Shown: in pieces, positions 52,988 to 64,000 of the stretch
How the letters are laid out: every line of letters begins with the position of its first letter
Position numbering within the stretch: the first letter of the stretch is position 1
Assembly (NCBI GenBank): GCA_021018995.1
Contig: CM037595.1
Span: 97,677,491 to 97,741,490, forward strand
From: Chloranthus sessilifolius
Lineage: Eukaryota > Streptophyta > Magnoliopsida > Chloranthales > Chloranthaceae
Length of the DNA: 64,000 nucleotides
Direction: 5' to 3'
The notes under the pieces: model-generated
The model's database searches: none
What the model saw: the letters and a program-made list of their open reading frames with translations, nothing else
Told to the model about the DNA's origin: nothing
Position numbers and translations under genes: made by a program

Positions 52988-53480
52988 ATTCCCCTGTACC
53001 AAAAAGGCTTCATCACCGATGAAGTGTGCTCGTGGTATCGGTTAATCATGTCGGGATCCAACCGGCACACTTCTTCATTTACCCAAGTGTTTTCGGAATC
53101 CGGTTTGCTAACCCACTTAGCCAAATATTTCTGAAACCCTCCACTCCACCATGGGTGGAAACAACAAATTCATCCAAGATCTTCTCAATTACCTCTCTTT
53201 TTGGCTTGCTTGGAGGAGGAAGCAGTATAGGTTGCGGGGTTGGGCTAGGATCATGAAGAGTAAACGTTGGAAACGGATTGCTAGGAGGTGGAGTGTAGCC
53301 TAGATAAGGAACTAGGTCTTCCACATTGAACGTTAAGCTAACCCCCATATCTTGAGGTAGCTCGAGAACATACGCATTAGGGTGACTCCTTGCCATAATC
53401 CTAAAATGTCTTGCACCACGGGCTTGGAGCTTCTTTGCGATTCTCGATGGAAATTGTTCAGGCCTAACCCGAACCATCAC
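52810..53480 (-). pseudogene. Chromovirus integrase C terminus and chromodomain, reading into the LTR
   Basis: 53079-53480 encodes VRPEQFPSRIAKKLQARGARHF and AYVLELPQDMGVSLTFNVEDL, the integrase C-terminal domain, then a Pro-rich linker. After a frameshift near 53110, 52810-53124 encodes LAKWVSKPDSENTWVNEEV and RLDPDMINRYHEH, a CRM-type chromodomain. The frame passes the LTR border at 52987 and ends 59 codons later at 52810. Confidence 0.85.
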
Positions 53481-53492
53481 ATGATCACCGAT

Positions 53493-54480
53493 TTAGAATT
53501 CTTTGAAGCGCCTATGAGAATCCGCCAATAATTTGTAATTATCGTTGCTCAAATTAATTTTACGTCTAATTTCTACATGCAAATTATGAATGTGATGTAC
53601 AAATGCATCTACGGACTCAGATGTACGATGTGATGCGGACATAGGGATCAAATCTAGGGGTGTTCTAGGTTTATGGTCATGCACCACCTCAAATGGACTC
53701 ATACCTATGGACTTATTGACAGAATTGTTATATGCGAACTAGACCATGGGTAAGATAGAATCCAAAGTCCTAATGTGATCACCGACAAGACATTGAAGGA
53801 GATTGCCTAAACTCCTATTGCTCGCTTTAGTTTGGCCATCAATTTAAAGGTTATACACCGGTGAGAATCGGAGCATAGTCTTCCAAAAATAACTAGTGAA
53901 CTTCACATCCCCATCTGACACAATGGTCTTTGGATAACCCGTGGAGGCACACCACCTCTCCAAAAAATAACTTCGGAACATGTGTTGCATCGGAGGTCTT
54001 AGAGCACAATATAAAGTGAGCCATATTAGAAAAGCGGTCCACTATAACAAAGATGGAGTCGTGCTTTCTCAATGTCTTGGGGAGCCAAAGCACGAAGTTC
54101 ATTGAGATGTCTTGCCATGGTGTGTGGGGCACCGACAAAGGAATGTACAAGCCTGTGTTTTGCTTTCTTTGCTTGGACACTTGGCAAGTACGACATTGCC
54201 TCACAATTCGGGCGACATCTCTCATGATGCTCGACCAATAAAACCGGTCCTCCACGAGCGCAATGATCTTCTTGTGCCCGAAGTGACTGACATGTAATTC
54301 CCAAATGAGGAAATCACCCAATGAAGTGTGGGGGATGAAAAGACGATTATGTGTGGCTAGTCCTCGCCGGGTCACTAAGGAATGTAGTGTAATCCTCCCC
54401 AAAATCTGGGCCCTCGGGATACTCTTCTTTCAAACACTCAAACCCAGCCACTTTCGTACTCATGGATTGCAAAATCGTCA
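53493..54480 (-). pseudogene. Chromovirus integrase zinc site and core
   Basis: 53893-54402 encodes the HHCC zinc site (HVSHFGHKK..., CRTCQ) and the core start TPWQDISMNFVLWLPKT with first Asp, IFVIVDRFSNMAHFI. 53493-53702 encodes SPFEVVHDHKPRTPLDLIP. The middle with DxGxxF is broken around 53705-53892. Confidence 0.85.
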
Positions 54481-54580
54481 CCTAACGACTAAGCGCGGGC
54501 CTTGTTCTCAACACTGGCCTTGTGCTTCAGCATAAATGTAAACCCTTGGAGGTATTCGACCCATGTCGCATGCCTTGGGT

Positions 54581-54960
54581 TCAATTTCTTTTAGGAAACA
54601 AGGAAGTGTAAGCTTCATGGTCGGGAAAGAGGACAAGCTCGTGGGGTCTAAGGCAGTGTTTCCAATACCAAAGGGATAGGACTACCGCATAAAACTCCTT
54701 ATCATATGTGGAGTATTTTTGCTTCGTCTCATTTAATTTCTCACTAAAATAGGCCACCGGGTGACCTTCTTGACTAAGCACTCTCCCTATCCCTACACCT
54801 GATGCATCACATGCAACTTCAAAGAGTTTAGAAAAGTCATGTAGGCGCATGACGGGTGCACTAGCCATTTTCTCCTTTATCTCGGCAAAGACCCTTGTCG
54901 CGGCTTTGCTCCATTGAAGCTCACCTTTTCTCATACAATCGGTGATGGGAGTCATGATGG
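54581..54960 (-). pseudogene. Chromovirus RNase H
   Basis: A 124-codon frame with [22 protein letters not shown] (first Asp), [27 protein letters not shown] (Glu) and [18 protein letters not shown]. Confidence 0.88.
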
Positions 54961-55700
54961 TGCTAAAGCCTCAGATAAAGCGATGGTAAAATGTGGCCAA
55001 TCTATGGAAGCTGCGGACATCATGAATATTTTTAATCTCGGGCCATTCCACAATAGATTTAACCTTTTTCAGGTCCGCAACCATCCCGTCCGCCGAGACA
55101 ACGAACCCCAAGAAGATAACGGAATGTTGCATGAATGTGCGCTTCTTGAGATTTGCATACAATTTCTCTCCCCTTAAGGTTTTACAAACCAACCTTAGGT
55201 GGATCAAGGGTTGCTCCTTGTTGTGGTTATAGATCAAGATGTTGCCTAAAAATGGCCGCAACGCTTGGGTCATGAGCCTCATGAAGGTGGTCGGGGCATT
55301 AGAAAGCTCAAATGGCATGACCATCAACTCGTAAAGACCATCTTTGGTCTTGAATGCAGTTTTCTACTCATCACCAAGGTGAATTCGGACTTGATGGTAG
55401 TTACTCTTAAGATCTATCTTAGAGAAGATAGTGACACCAACTATCATATCCAACATAGCATTGAGCCTTGGTATGGGAAACTAATACTTGACCATAATTT
55501 TGTTGATTGCCCGACTCTCCACACACATTCTCCAGTATCCATTTTTCTTAGGTGTGAGTAGTGCGGGTACGACACAAGGGCTCAAACTCTCTTGGATAAA
55601 CCCCTTCCGAAGGAGCTCATCAACTTGCCGTTAACTCGGCTTGTTCAATCGGATTCATCCTATAATGTGGTAAGTTTGGTAGAGTTGATCCGAGAACTAA
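54961..55700 (-). pseudogene. Chromovirus reverse transcriptase
   Basis: 54971-55327 encodes MPFELSNAPTTFMRLMTQ and the connection HSVIFLGFVVSADGMVADLKKV. The catalytic box falls where ILIYNHNKE is read, so both Asp codons are changed. The N-terminal half at 55330-55700 is in pieces, including the [16 protein letters not shown] block near 55510. Confidence 0.8.
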
Positions 55701-55702
55701 GT

Positions 55703-56330
55703 CTATTCCTTGTTGAATATCACGCATCGGAGGGGCGAATCGGGCAAGTCTTCCAGGAAGACATCCACAAATTCTTTCAACACCGGCTCCACCTTAGGGT
55801 GTTGGCCTATTGACTCGAGAGCACGCTCGACGGTGATGACAACATACACCACGTTCTCATCCAAAGAAGCTTTATCAAACTTCGAAGGGCTCACAATATT
55901 GATGGTCTTAGATTGACTGCCTTTCTTTTCAACTCTCTTGTCCGATGGTGCTTTAGGAGGCAAAGGGTTGAATTTGATCTTCTTGCCCTCATGTATGAAC
56001 GTGCGCACATTAGACCGTCAAATGAGGATCACGTCCATGTCATAGAATCAAGGCCTACCCAAGATGATGTGACCCACATCCATCTGCACCACATTGCCCC
56101 ACAAGGTGTCCGAATACGAGGTTAATTATATCGGCATGCGACACCTTTGGGACTAGGGAATAGAGGAAGAGTCGACCCATGCGACTTTGTACAGTCTCAG
56201 ATGGGCGTTGGGTGTAAGCCCTAAGTGGGTGATGGTGTGTGTTGACACTACATCGGTGCAACTCCAGCTATCCACGATGACCTTGCAACTTTTCTCGCTG
56301 CATTTGGCATAAGTGTAGAAAATATTATCT
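55703..56330 (-). pseudogene. Chromovirus protease and RT leader
   Basis: 55703-56008 encodes [32 protein letters not shown], the conserved segment between protease and RT. Toward 56280 the minus strand encodes a weak protease (CKVIVDS... region) with breaks. Confidence 0.65.
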
Positions 56331-56395
56331 CTACGCTAATCATCCTTCTCATCTCATTGATGTTGTGCAAGGGCACACCTCACCACCAAATTCTC

Positions 56396-57537
56396 CTAGG
56401 TGCGCACTAGAGCACGACCACCATCATCGCCCTGCTCATCACTAGATGTGACATCCGACTCATAGATTTCCTCCTCAACATCCCCTTCCTCTTCAATCTC
56501 TCCTTCAACCAAGAGATTTCTTTGGGGTGGGGCATTGGGTGGCATAGTGGCCAAACCCATGACACTTATAGCACACCTTTGAGCATTCTCCAATCATACC
56601 TTTACCTTTATCAAGCCTCACATTCATAGTAGTGGGTTGTGTAGGCTTGGGTGGTGGGGTTTCTGGCACTAAACCTCACATCTCCGGCTCTATGGCTTCC
56701 GGTGTTTGGCTCAAATCGTCTCATCACCGTCATTTTCAAGTATCGTTCAGGGTCTTGCACAACGGTGTAACACTTCTCAAAAGTGTCAACGGAGTGAGAC
56801 ACCAACTCCTTTTGCAACTCAAGGCGCTATCTGGTGTAGAACCTAGAGAGTCACTTGAGGATATTCCTATACATTGGCTCTCATCATGAAGTCTTCAAAT
56901 TTGCCTATGTACTCGGTTACGGGCATACTACCTTGGCGTAAATTTTGCCAGTGATCAAGAAGTCTGTGGTAGTATGATAAAGGAACGTACTTCTCCGTAA
57001 GCCGCTCTTTCATGTTCTCCCAATTGGTAATGGGAGAACAACCCACATTCGCCCTCATGCGCTCGACGTTGGTCCAAAAGAGCCTAATTTGAACGATGAA
57101 CTTCATCTTGATGAGTCTATCACATCGCTCATCGCTCATGCTATACCACTCAAAATGGTGATCCATATCGGAGACCCAATCGAGGAAGACTTTAGGTCCA
57201 TTCTTCCGTCAAAGGTCAGAAACTCAACTCAAACATTTTTGAGGACTTTGTCATCCGGATCGTAGTCATCCAAGTGATGAACTACTTTCCTACGGTTCCG
57301 ATTCCGATTATCATGCCGACCATCACCCTCAAAGCGAGGACCATCACGCTCATGGTGTAGGCCATGGTGCTCATCAACTCCTTCCAAACGATCTAATCGG
57401 TTATGTAGTCGCTCATTGGAGGCACCTAAGGTCATCTGGGTTTGCTCCATGACATTCATCCTTTCATTCAGTGCGACTATCGTGACTTGGATGCTTCTAA
57501 GAGCATCTGCAACCTCACTCGTATCCATGGTGATCAC
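56396..57537 (-). pseudogene. Chromovirus gag
   Basis: 57229-57537 holds the start and N terminus (MITMDTSEVADALRSI, a coiled-coil-like stretch, Arg/His-rich tail). 56867-57166 holds the core WENMKERLTEKYVPLSYYHRLLDHWQNLRQGSMPVTEYIGKFEDF. 56611-56817 follows, and near 56560 a knuckle reading CYKCHGFGHYAT lies in another frame. 56396-56593 is an acidic tail. Confidence 0.82.
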
Positions 57538-57660
57538 GACACACTAAATAAGGGATCTAAGATGAACATGCAACTATGAACCAAAAGTAATTGAGTAATT
57601 TTAACAAACACAAGATGAGCGCACAAATGAACAAACAAAATGCCCTAACCTAGCACCTAA

Positions 57661-57673
57661 GGCTCTGATACCA
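57661..57673 (-). promoter_or_regulatory. Chromovirus primer binding site
   Basis: TGGTATCAGAGCC on the minus strand, four bases inside the 5' LTR end. Exact match to the initiator-Met tRNA type. Confidence 0.85.
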
Positions 57674-57677
57674 AAAC

Positions 57678-60600
57678 TGACGTGGGACAATGACCCTAAA
57701 ATGAATATGAAATGAGAATTGCCGAAATTAAACTAATTAATTGAGCAGTTGATCACAAAGTAAAGCGATACCTTAGGGTTTCGTGGATTTCCGCTTAAGT
57801 GATCATGCTTGGTTCAGCTAGGGTTCAATTTGACGCGCAATATCCATTTAGAATTTTGGAAGGTGAGATCTTAGAGATAGAACTCTAGCATCCTCTAAGT
57901 TGGGGTGCTCGCTCGTTGATTGATGCGAATTCTCGTATCTCCTCGTTAGGGCTTTGAAGGGAACGATCAATCGGCACAATTGGATCGATATCGATCCCAA
58001 CAATGATTGTGGATCGTTGGGTATCTGATGCGAAATTGAAGCCTAAACGCTGAGATTGTGGCCAGATAAAGAGGAGACATCGAAAGACCCACAAATGAGT
58101 TTTTAAAAGGCCTGTTAAAATTGATGGGGGACATTCAATTCAAAGAACCGCTTATAGTCTATCGGAGGCGAAGGAAGCGTGCGAAACATCCCAAACGGCT
58201 CCAAAATGAAGAATGAAGGTGTTATGAAATTTAAGGCAAAGACATCCACGCCTAAGGACGTCCGTGACATTCGGACGGACATCCGTAATTTAGACACTGT
58301 TCTGTTTTGTGAAGGACAGACGTCCGTGACTTTTAGACGGACATCCGTGAGTTGTGTCTGCAAGTTAGCGGTTTTAGTTGTTTTCTTATTTTGAATTTAT
58401 GGAACTGTTTTGTGCATGATGGATGTCCGTGAATACGGGACGGGCGTCTGTGAATATAGGACGAACGTTCGTGAGTTAGTTGCTTTCTTATTTCAAATGT
58501 ATGCTTATTGATTAGTTAGAGTTGTTTGCCTATAAAAGGGGATTGTAAAGACAATTTTAGATAGTTAATGGATGATTAAAATTTATGAGTTTTGCTTTGT
58601 ACGAATTTAGAAAACTTGAGATGAGTTTTCATTAGAAGAGTGATTCTTCTTTCGCGTGCGGTTTGGTGTGAGACAAACTTTTCTTCCTTGGAGTGATTCC
58701 TTGGATCTACTTCTATCCCTATTCTCCTTTTTTATTTTTGTTTTAATTGACGAGCGAGAACTCTAACCCCTATTGTGCGTGATTTACGCTATTTTAGGGT
58801 TAGCATGCGACTTTTCCTACATCAAATTGGTATCAAAATGCTAAAACCTTAGGGTGCAATTTTAAAATCAATTTGAAATTTAATTGAGCAGCGGAAAACA
58901 CATAAAATATTTAAGAACTTTATTAGGGCAATTCAATTGACTCGATTTAGCGTCCGTTAACATTTGAACTTCCCGATCTAGAAAATAGGTCTAAAATAAA
59001 CTCTAGTTTCGATCTAGGTTAGGGCACCAAGCGATAATCTCGATGTTGTCTCTCGACTCCTTACTAGGATTTGAATAATTCCAGGCCCAAAGGGATTCAT
59101 TTGTTCAAAGGGAATCAACAAATTAGGGTTAAGAATTTAGAAACAAAATCTCAGCAATGATATAAAAAGGAAAAGATATTTTGGTTTTATGGGTTTTCAA
59201 TAGAAGAAATAAACTAGATAAATTACCTGACAATAATCAAAAGACAAAATAGAAAAGTGATAGAAGTACCAAGGCTTTACACCAAGGAGATAGTTGGCCT
59301 CACACCAAACCACACGTAAAAAGAAAAATCGCTCTTCTAAGTTTTGAGAGAATCGCACTCTTGAAGAAAATTTTGATAGAAACTCCCAATTTGCGAAAGC
59401 AATATTCAATAACTATTAACCCCTCAAATTGTCTTTACAATACCCTTTTATAGGCAAACAACCTTAACTAATCATACATTCGAAATAAGAAAGCAACTAA
59501 CTCACGGACGTCCGTACTGTGCTCATAGATATCCGTCCTATATTCACGGACATCTGTTGTGCACAAAACAGTTCTATAAATTCAAAATAAGAAAATAACT
59601 AAGACCACTAACTTGTGGACGCAACTCACGGATGTCCGTATGAAAGTCACGGACGTCCATCCTCCACAAAACAAAACGTTGTCTAAATCACGGATGTCCA
59701 TCCGAATATTATGGACGCCCATGGGCATGGATGTCCTTGCCTTAATTTTTCATAACACTTTCATTCTTCATTTTGGAGCCGTTTGGGTTGTTTTCGCACA
59801 CTTCCTTCACCTCCGGTAGACCATAGGTGGTTCTTTGAAGGGCATTTAAAAAACCCCATTTAAAACCCATTCGCGGGTCCACTTTCTCTTTTGATGTCTC
59901 CTCTTTATCCGACCACGATCTCGGCGTGTAGGCTTCAATTCTGCATTAATATCGAAAAGAATCAACTCACAAAGATGGACATCATGATAACTCTAGATTT
60001 AAGATTTTGGGGTTTTTTGATATTCAAATGGATGTAATAAAAGCAAGAAAATAACAAACAAAATAGGAAAAAGAAGTAAGGAGAAGATCAAGAACTTAAA
60101 TGGGCATCTCACCCTTGGCCTTTCACCAAACTCACATGGGAAAAGAAGAATCACTCTTCACAAGCTCATCTCAAGCTCAATGCAAAGCATTTTCATTCAT
60201 TCATAAGCAATACCCAATTTGGATTACATAAGGACCTTATATAGTAAGTCTCAAAAGGAGAAAACCCCGAAAATGGCTAAGTACCACAATACCCAAAGTA
60301 GAAATTACATATGTAAAGGAATAATCCCAAAAGAAGAAAGAGACTCTAAAGGACAAAACTCGTGACGTGAAGTCACTTAAAGTGACTTAAATTCTCGAGA
60401 TGACCATCTTGCTCGGGCGAGAAATTAAGTGGTTCTCACCCGAGCGAGAACCCAACTTGAAAAGATAAAGGGGTTGGTCGCTTGGGTGACCAACAAGTGA
60501 CTTGGGGCCAGAACCTGGTCGCTTGGGCAACCCTTTTATTGCCTGGGCGACCAGAGTTAGACTTTGGCTCTCCTTGGCCCTCTTCTGTGGTTCTTCAACT

Positions 60601-60715
60601 GCTCAAATCCTTCCCTCAGTCGATGTTCGATGTTTCATGCCTTCTACGTTTCTTCTTCCGCCGATAAACCCAATGTGGCTCGAATCTGGTATCCATAATG
60701 TCGGCGTCCCCGCCA
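57678..60715 (-). repeat. Chromovirus 5' LTR with nested insertion
   Basis: The ends match the left LTR. It is 1.8 kb longer because of the element at 58026-59948. Confidence 0.85.
58026..59948. mobile_element. Element with inverted LTR-like arms, nested in the chromovirus 5' LTR
   Basis: The left arm 58026-58824 starts TGATGCGAAATTG and ends CTACATCA, followed by a PBS-like TTGGTATCAAAATGC. The right arm (about 59270-59948) is an inverted, truncated copy of it. GTATC (58021-58025) and ATATC (59949-59953) are probable target duplications. The arms are related to the host chromovirus LTR (shared GGCCTCACACCAAACC...AAAGAA block). No protein is encoded. Both arms hold many GGACGTCCGT-type palindromes. 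Confidence 0.75.
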
Positions 60716-60720
60716 CCCTT
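60716..60720. repeat. Target site duplication of the chromovirus, right copy (CCCTT)
   Basis: Matches 51785-51789. Confidence 0.8.
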
Positions 60721-62100
60721 GTTGTCATTCCTACGATAATCCATCTTCACTGTAACACACTCTTGTCATTTTATCCACCTTTTCTGCATTTGTTTTGCGA
60801 TCAAATTATAGCTATATTCCATCAAAATTACGATAAGTACAACGGATCAAAAGCAGTGAAGCAAGGAGCTAAGCGAAGGAAAAGGAAACAAAATACATAA
60901 AATACAACAATAAAAAAGAAAGGACAAGTGCATAGATCAGCCCTTAGTTACCGGAAGCGGTATGAAGCATGTAGTAGGTTGCGAGAGGGAGCTTCATCAA
61001 AAACTTGAAATTACACTATTTTATGATTAGAAGCGGGAGTGGGAGCGAGAATTCGAAGCGAGAGCGGCCCACTAAGTAGAAGATTCCTACAACTAGGGAT
61101 CAACTCATGCAGGGGTCGAGAATAAGAAAAAACACCGCCATAAAATTAAACAAGAGCAAGGAAATCCTACGATGGCCTAAGTTGCTCCCATTCCAACAGG
61201 ATCTTAGTTACCGATGCAGCTGAGCAAGAAGACAATGAAAGACACCACTAGTAAAGGTCCTCCATTGTAGCATCAGAGACAAATTGATTGTGAAATTTCA
61301 TTTTAAAATCCATCTCCTGTGCTCCTTCCATATTCCCATAAGATAGCTATTTGGAGTGCCTTCCAGATAATGGCCACGTTTCCCACAAAAGCCCCTCTGG
61401 GCCAACCAGCCAGTACCAAAGCACATGATCATGGCTATCAAGGCGACACCATGGCTTTTCCTTGGCATCGCCATGGTGAATGGCGAGGGAAATCACCATA
61501 TGGAGGTAAATGGCGAAACTCTGCAAATAGCGACGCAATGGAGTTGCCATAAGCGCTATTTGGAAACTAAGTATATATACATAACGAGTTGAAAGGGTGG
61601 CAATCTTGTAATATAGCTAGCTATAATTTATAACTTATAATACTTTTTGCTTATAAATTATACGTTATAACTCTTAACTTTATAAGTTATAACTTCTAAG
61701 AGTTTTTCACATTGCATTGATACAAAAAATATTTGATAGTTAATGTTTGAATTTATTGATATTCCATATTTGATAATTAATGTTTGACTTGTATTTTTTG
61801 ATATTTGTTTCTGCCTGATGTCTAAGTAGTTGAATTTTTTTCGTCCTCTATAAAAGATATTAAGAATAAAAAAACTATTATTAATGATTAATAAATATAA
61901 AAATTATAAAGAATTTTAAAAATTAATAAATGGCCTCGCCATGGCGTAGCGAACCTCTTCGCCATGACCTCGTCACACCTCCTTAACTACCTGGCGCATG
62001 ATTAACTCAAACAATGGCTAATCCCAAACCAGGCTTTAAAGCTATTCCAAACTCGGCTCACAAACTCACATCTTAAAAATAGGTGCTCCACTCAAGGTAA
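60721..62100. other. Intergenic or intronic DNA, no gene seen
   Basis: Clusters of GCCATGGC-type palindromes occur at 61390-61555 and 61925-61970. The 61620-61720 stretch is a TTATAACTTATAA-rich repeat. No coding region is convincing. Confidence 0.4.
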
Positions 62101-62109
62101 CAAAATTAG

Positions 62110-62385
62110 TATCGGACTTGGGTATCGGTCCTTGGAGGACCGATACGACTCTGCCGATACGTATCGGCCAATTTTTAAAAAAAAAAAAAAGAAAAAGAAA
62201 ATATAGGTATCGGCCAATGCCGGATTTGTAGCCGTCGATACGAGCCCCGTATCGGCCGATACCGATACCGATACCGCGTTGGGATACCGATACGTATTTG
62301 CGCTGATACGTATCGGTTTGCCGAGAAACTGATACGTATCAGCAATATGTATCGGTATCGGCCGATTTTTGATACATGGCTCTAC
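62110..62385. repeat. Dense CCGATACGTATCGG palindrome array
   Basis: More than a dozen variants of CGATACGTATCG, GTATCGGCCGATAC and ACCGATACCGATACC occur in about 275 bp around an A-rich stretch at 62177. Confidence 0.8.
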
Positions 62386-62389
62386 TTAC

Positions 62390-64000
62390 TTCTCTTCCAT
62401 ACCATAAAACTTACACTCCACTGCGACGTCCATGTGTCTCTTCCGTAGTTGAACAAATATTAACACATGTTAATACTCTACCTCATACCATCTCCCATGT
62501 GAAAATCTTAACTTTGTAGGGCCCCTTGCATTTCCTCATCCTTGTCCAAGGTTGATCCACCAAAGGTCTTCTACTTAACTGCTTGTGACAGGATTTAACC
62601 GTAGATGCCCCTTTCTTCTCTAAATCCCACACCCTTCTATCACAATTTTCCCCTAATGGCTCTATTATTTATCACATCAATCAGAGCCTCAAATTCCATG
62701 ATCTCCTTGTCCTTCAAGTTCCTTCGGAGCCTTTTCTTTTTTGCCCAATGCCATTCTCTGACCTATCCCAAAAATCCCCCATAATCGCACTTCATCTGGC
62801 CACTTTATAAGTCACATTGAACCTCAATCCTAAAGGCTCTCCTTCACCACACCTGTTTAGCCAAAAACGTATTCTATGACCCGACCCCACACTAAAACTA
62901 ATACACTTCAAACTGCTTCCAAGCCCTTTGCACGCCCCTCCACCACCCCTATTGCTGTCTACCTCTTGGTTCCCTAATATTCCACCATGACAGTCTACCA
63001 TAGTTTTCCTCTAAACCATCTATTTATAACACAACTTCCTCATTCTCACCTCCAAAGTCACTTACCTATCAATGCCATATTCATCCATTCAAGCGATTTG
63101 ATCACCAAGCCTCCATCCTCTATGGGAAATCTTGCTACGTCCCAGTTCACCAATGCACCTTCTCTTTAGTCCCGTGGCTACCGTTGAATTTCCTCTTGTT
63201 CTTTTCACCATTGTGGGTAGGCACTTAAACATCGACAAAGCATAGATGGGGAGGTTTGATAAAGTGACCTTAATCAACGCGACTCTCCCCCCATTCAATA
63301 ACAAAGCCCTTTCCATGAACAATATTTTGTCAATTCTTTTAACAACATGATCCCATTGATTCACTCTCGGTTTCCTGATGCACAGTGGTAATCCCCCAAA
63401 AGTGGATGGGAGCTTTCCCCATTCGCACCCTAAGAGCTCGACCAAACCCCTCACCTCATTACCCTCCAACTTGACCCAAAACGCTATAGTGTTCTTTAAA
63501 CTCATTCTTTGACCTGTGATTGCTTCGTAACACCTAATCAAAGCCTTAACATTTCGAATCTCTTCCTCTGCCGCACCACAGAAGATGATTGAATCATCCA
63601 CATATTGTATATGCGTCACCGAAAGCCATTTCGTATAAACTCAAAACCTTTGATCATCTCTTCATAATCGCCCTACTCATTAATTTTCGAAGCGCCTCAC
63701 CAACTAGATAGAATAGAAAATGGGAAATGGATCTTGTCGTAATCCTCAAGAGCTCCTAAAGAAACCCTTACGAGCCTCTTTAATCAGGACTGAGAACGAT
63801 TCCGAGGAAATACATCCCTTAAATCCATTTTCTGAACATTTGCCCAAGCCCAAATTTCTGCATCATGAAGTCTAAAAATTCCCTCTCAACTCTGTCATAT
63901 GCCTTTTCCATGTTGAGTTTGCAGATAATCTCCGTCAATTTCGCCTTGTGTTTGCTTTCAGTATATTTGTGCATGATCACCACACAATTCAATATTTGAT
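62390..64000 (-). pseudogene. L1-type LINE, reverse transcriptase C-terminal half and tail
   Basis: Minus-strand RT sequence enters from the window edge. About 63860-63960 encodes a KLNMEKAYDRVE block (usually DxxKAYDxV). 63089-63619 encodes the catalytic box as HIQYVDDSIIFCGAAEEE, then GLPLCIRKPRVNQWDHVVKRID and LNGGRVALIKVTLSNLPIYALSMF. 62792-63001 encodes the zf-RVT region (FSVGSGHRIRFWLNRCGEGEPLG). This endonuclease-RT copies its own mRNA at a chromosomal nick. Stops lie between the blocks (for example 63625-63860). The 5' part is outside the window, and no poly(A) tail is clear at the 3' end near 62390. Confidence 0.85.

Larger units (their letters stand above)
51790..60715 (-). mobile_element. 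Chromovirus (CRM-like) Ty3/Gypsy element
   Basis: LTRs 51790-52987 and 57678-60715, TG...CA on the minus strand, flank gag-pol read on the minus strand. The PBS TGGTATCAGAGCC sits at 57661-57673. The coding order is gag with knuckle, protease, RT, RNase H, integrase and chromodomain. Pol runs on into the 3' LTR, a feature I recall for the CRM clade. Net length without the nested insertion is about 7.0 kb. Most frames are broken. It probably lies in intron 2 of the TPR gene, in antisense orientation. Confidence 0.85.

Noticed and set aside
61319..61552. Plus-strand 77-codon frame
   Set aside because: It is composed of GCCATGGC-type repeat words with no conserved domain.

Overview
The window is nuclear DNA of a flowering plant. 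It shows short GT-AG introns, a PLS-type pentatricopeptide (PPR) relic, a plant-specific TPR gene start, and a very high load of plant LTR retrotransposons (Copia, Tat/Ogre-type Ty3, chromovirus Ty3), one L1-type LINE and several hairpin MITEs. There are no bacterial operons, tRNA or rRNA genes, or CRISPR arrays. The species cannot be named from the sequence.

Layout. 1-2846: a decayed PPR gene on the minus strand, a possible first exon of an unknown gene, and a MITE. 2847-41525: one nested block. The outer layer is Copia-1 (minus strand; TSD TTTGT at both ends). A 24-kb Tat/Ogre-like element (6697-30849; TSD GTAAT) sits inside its gag zinc knuckle. In its 5' leader lie a MITE, a chromovirus pol tail plus LTR (32335-34936), and a complete Copia-2 (35213-40845; TSD TGGAT). 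41531-46140: intergenic DNA with MITEs and simple repeats. 46385-50610: the first two exons of a plant TPR gene that looks like HLB1, with a chromodomain-type Ty3 relic in the intron. 51790-60715: a chromovirus (TSD CCCTT) whose pol reading frame runs into its own 3' LTR. Its 5' LTR is interrupted by a 1.9-kb element with inverted LTR-like arms (58026-59948). 60721-62390: palindrome-rich intergenic DNA. 62390-64000: a LINE on the minus strand, cut by the window edge.

The Tat/Ogre-like element is the most interesting object. It has the usual minus-strand gag, protease, RT, two RNase H domains and integrase. Its ~10 kb between pol and the 3' LTR also holds a spliced, opposite-strand gene with about ten exons encoding a plant-mobile-domain (PMD) protein, with its own TATA box. 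A second TATA box and a short ORF lie upstream of it. Short hairpin modules with the same loop follow both units. The LTR promoter and both internal antisense promoters lie beside clusters of the same GCGC-rich motif. The LTRs carry an array of about 15-16 small hairpins with one conserved loop and stems that vary in a compensating way.

Nearly all coding regions in the elements are broken by stops (many explained by C-to-T change) or frameshifts, so the block appears old and inactive. The only plausible live host gene is the TPR gene at 46.4 kb. Its downstream exons are not in the window.
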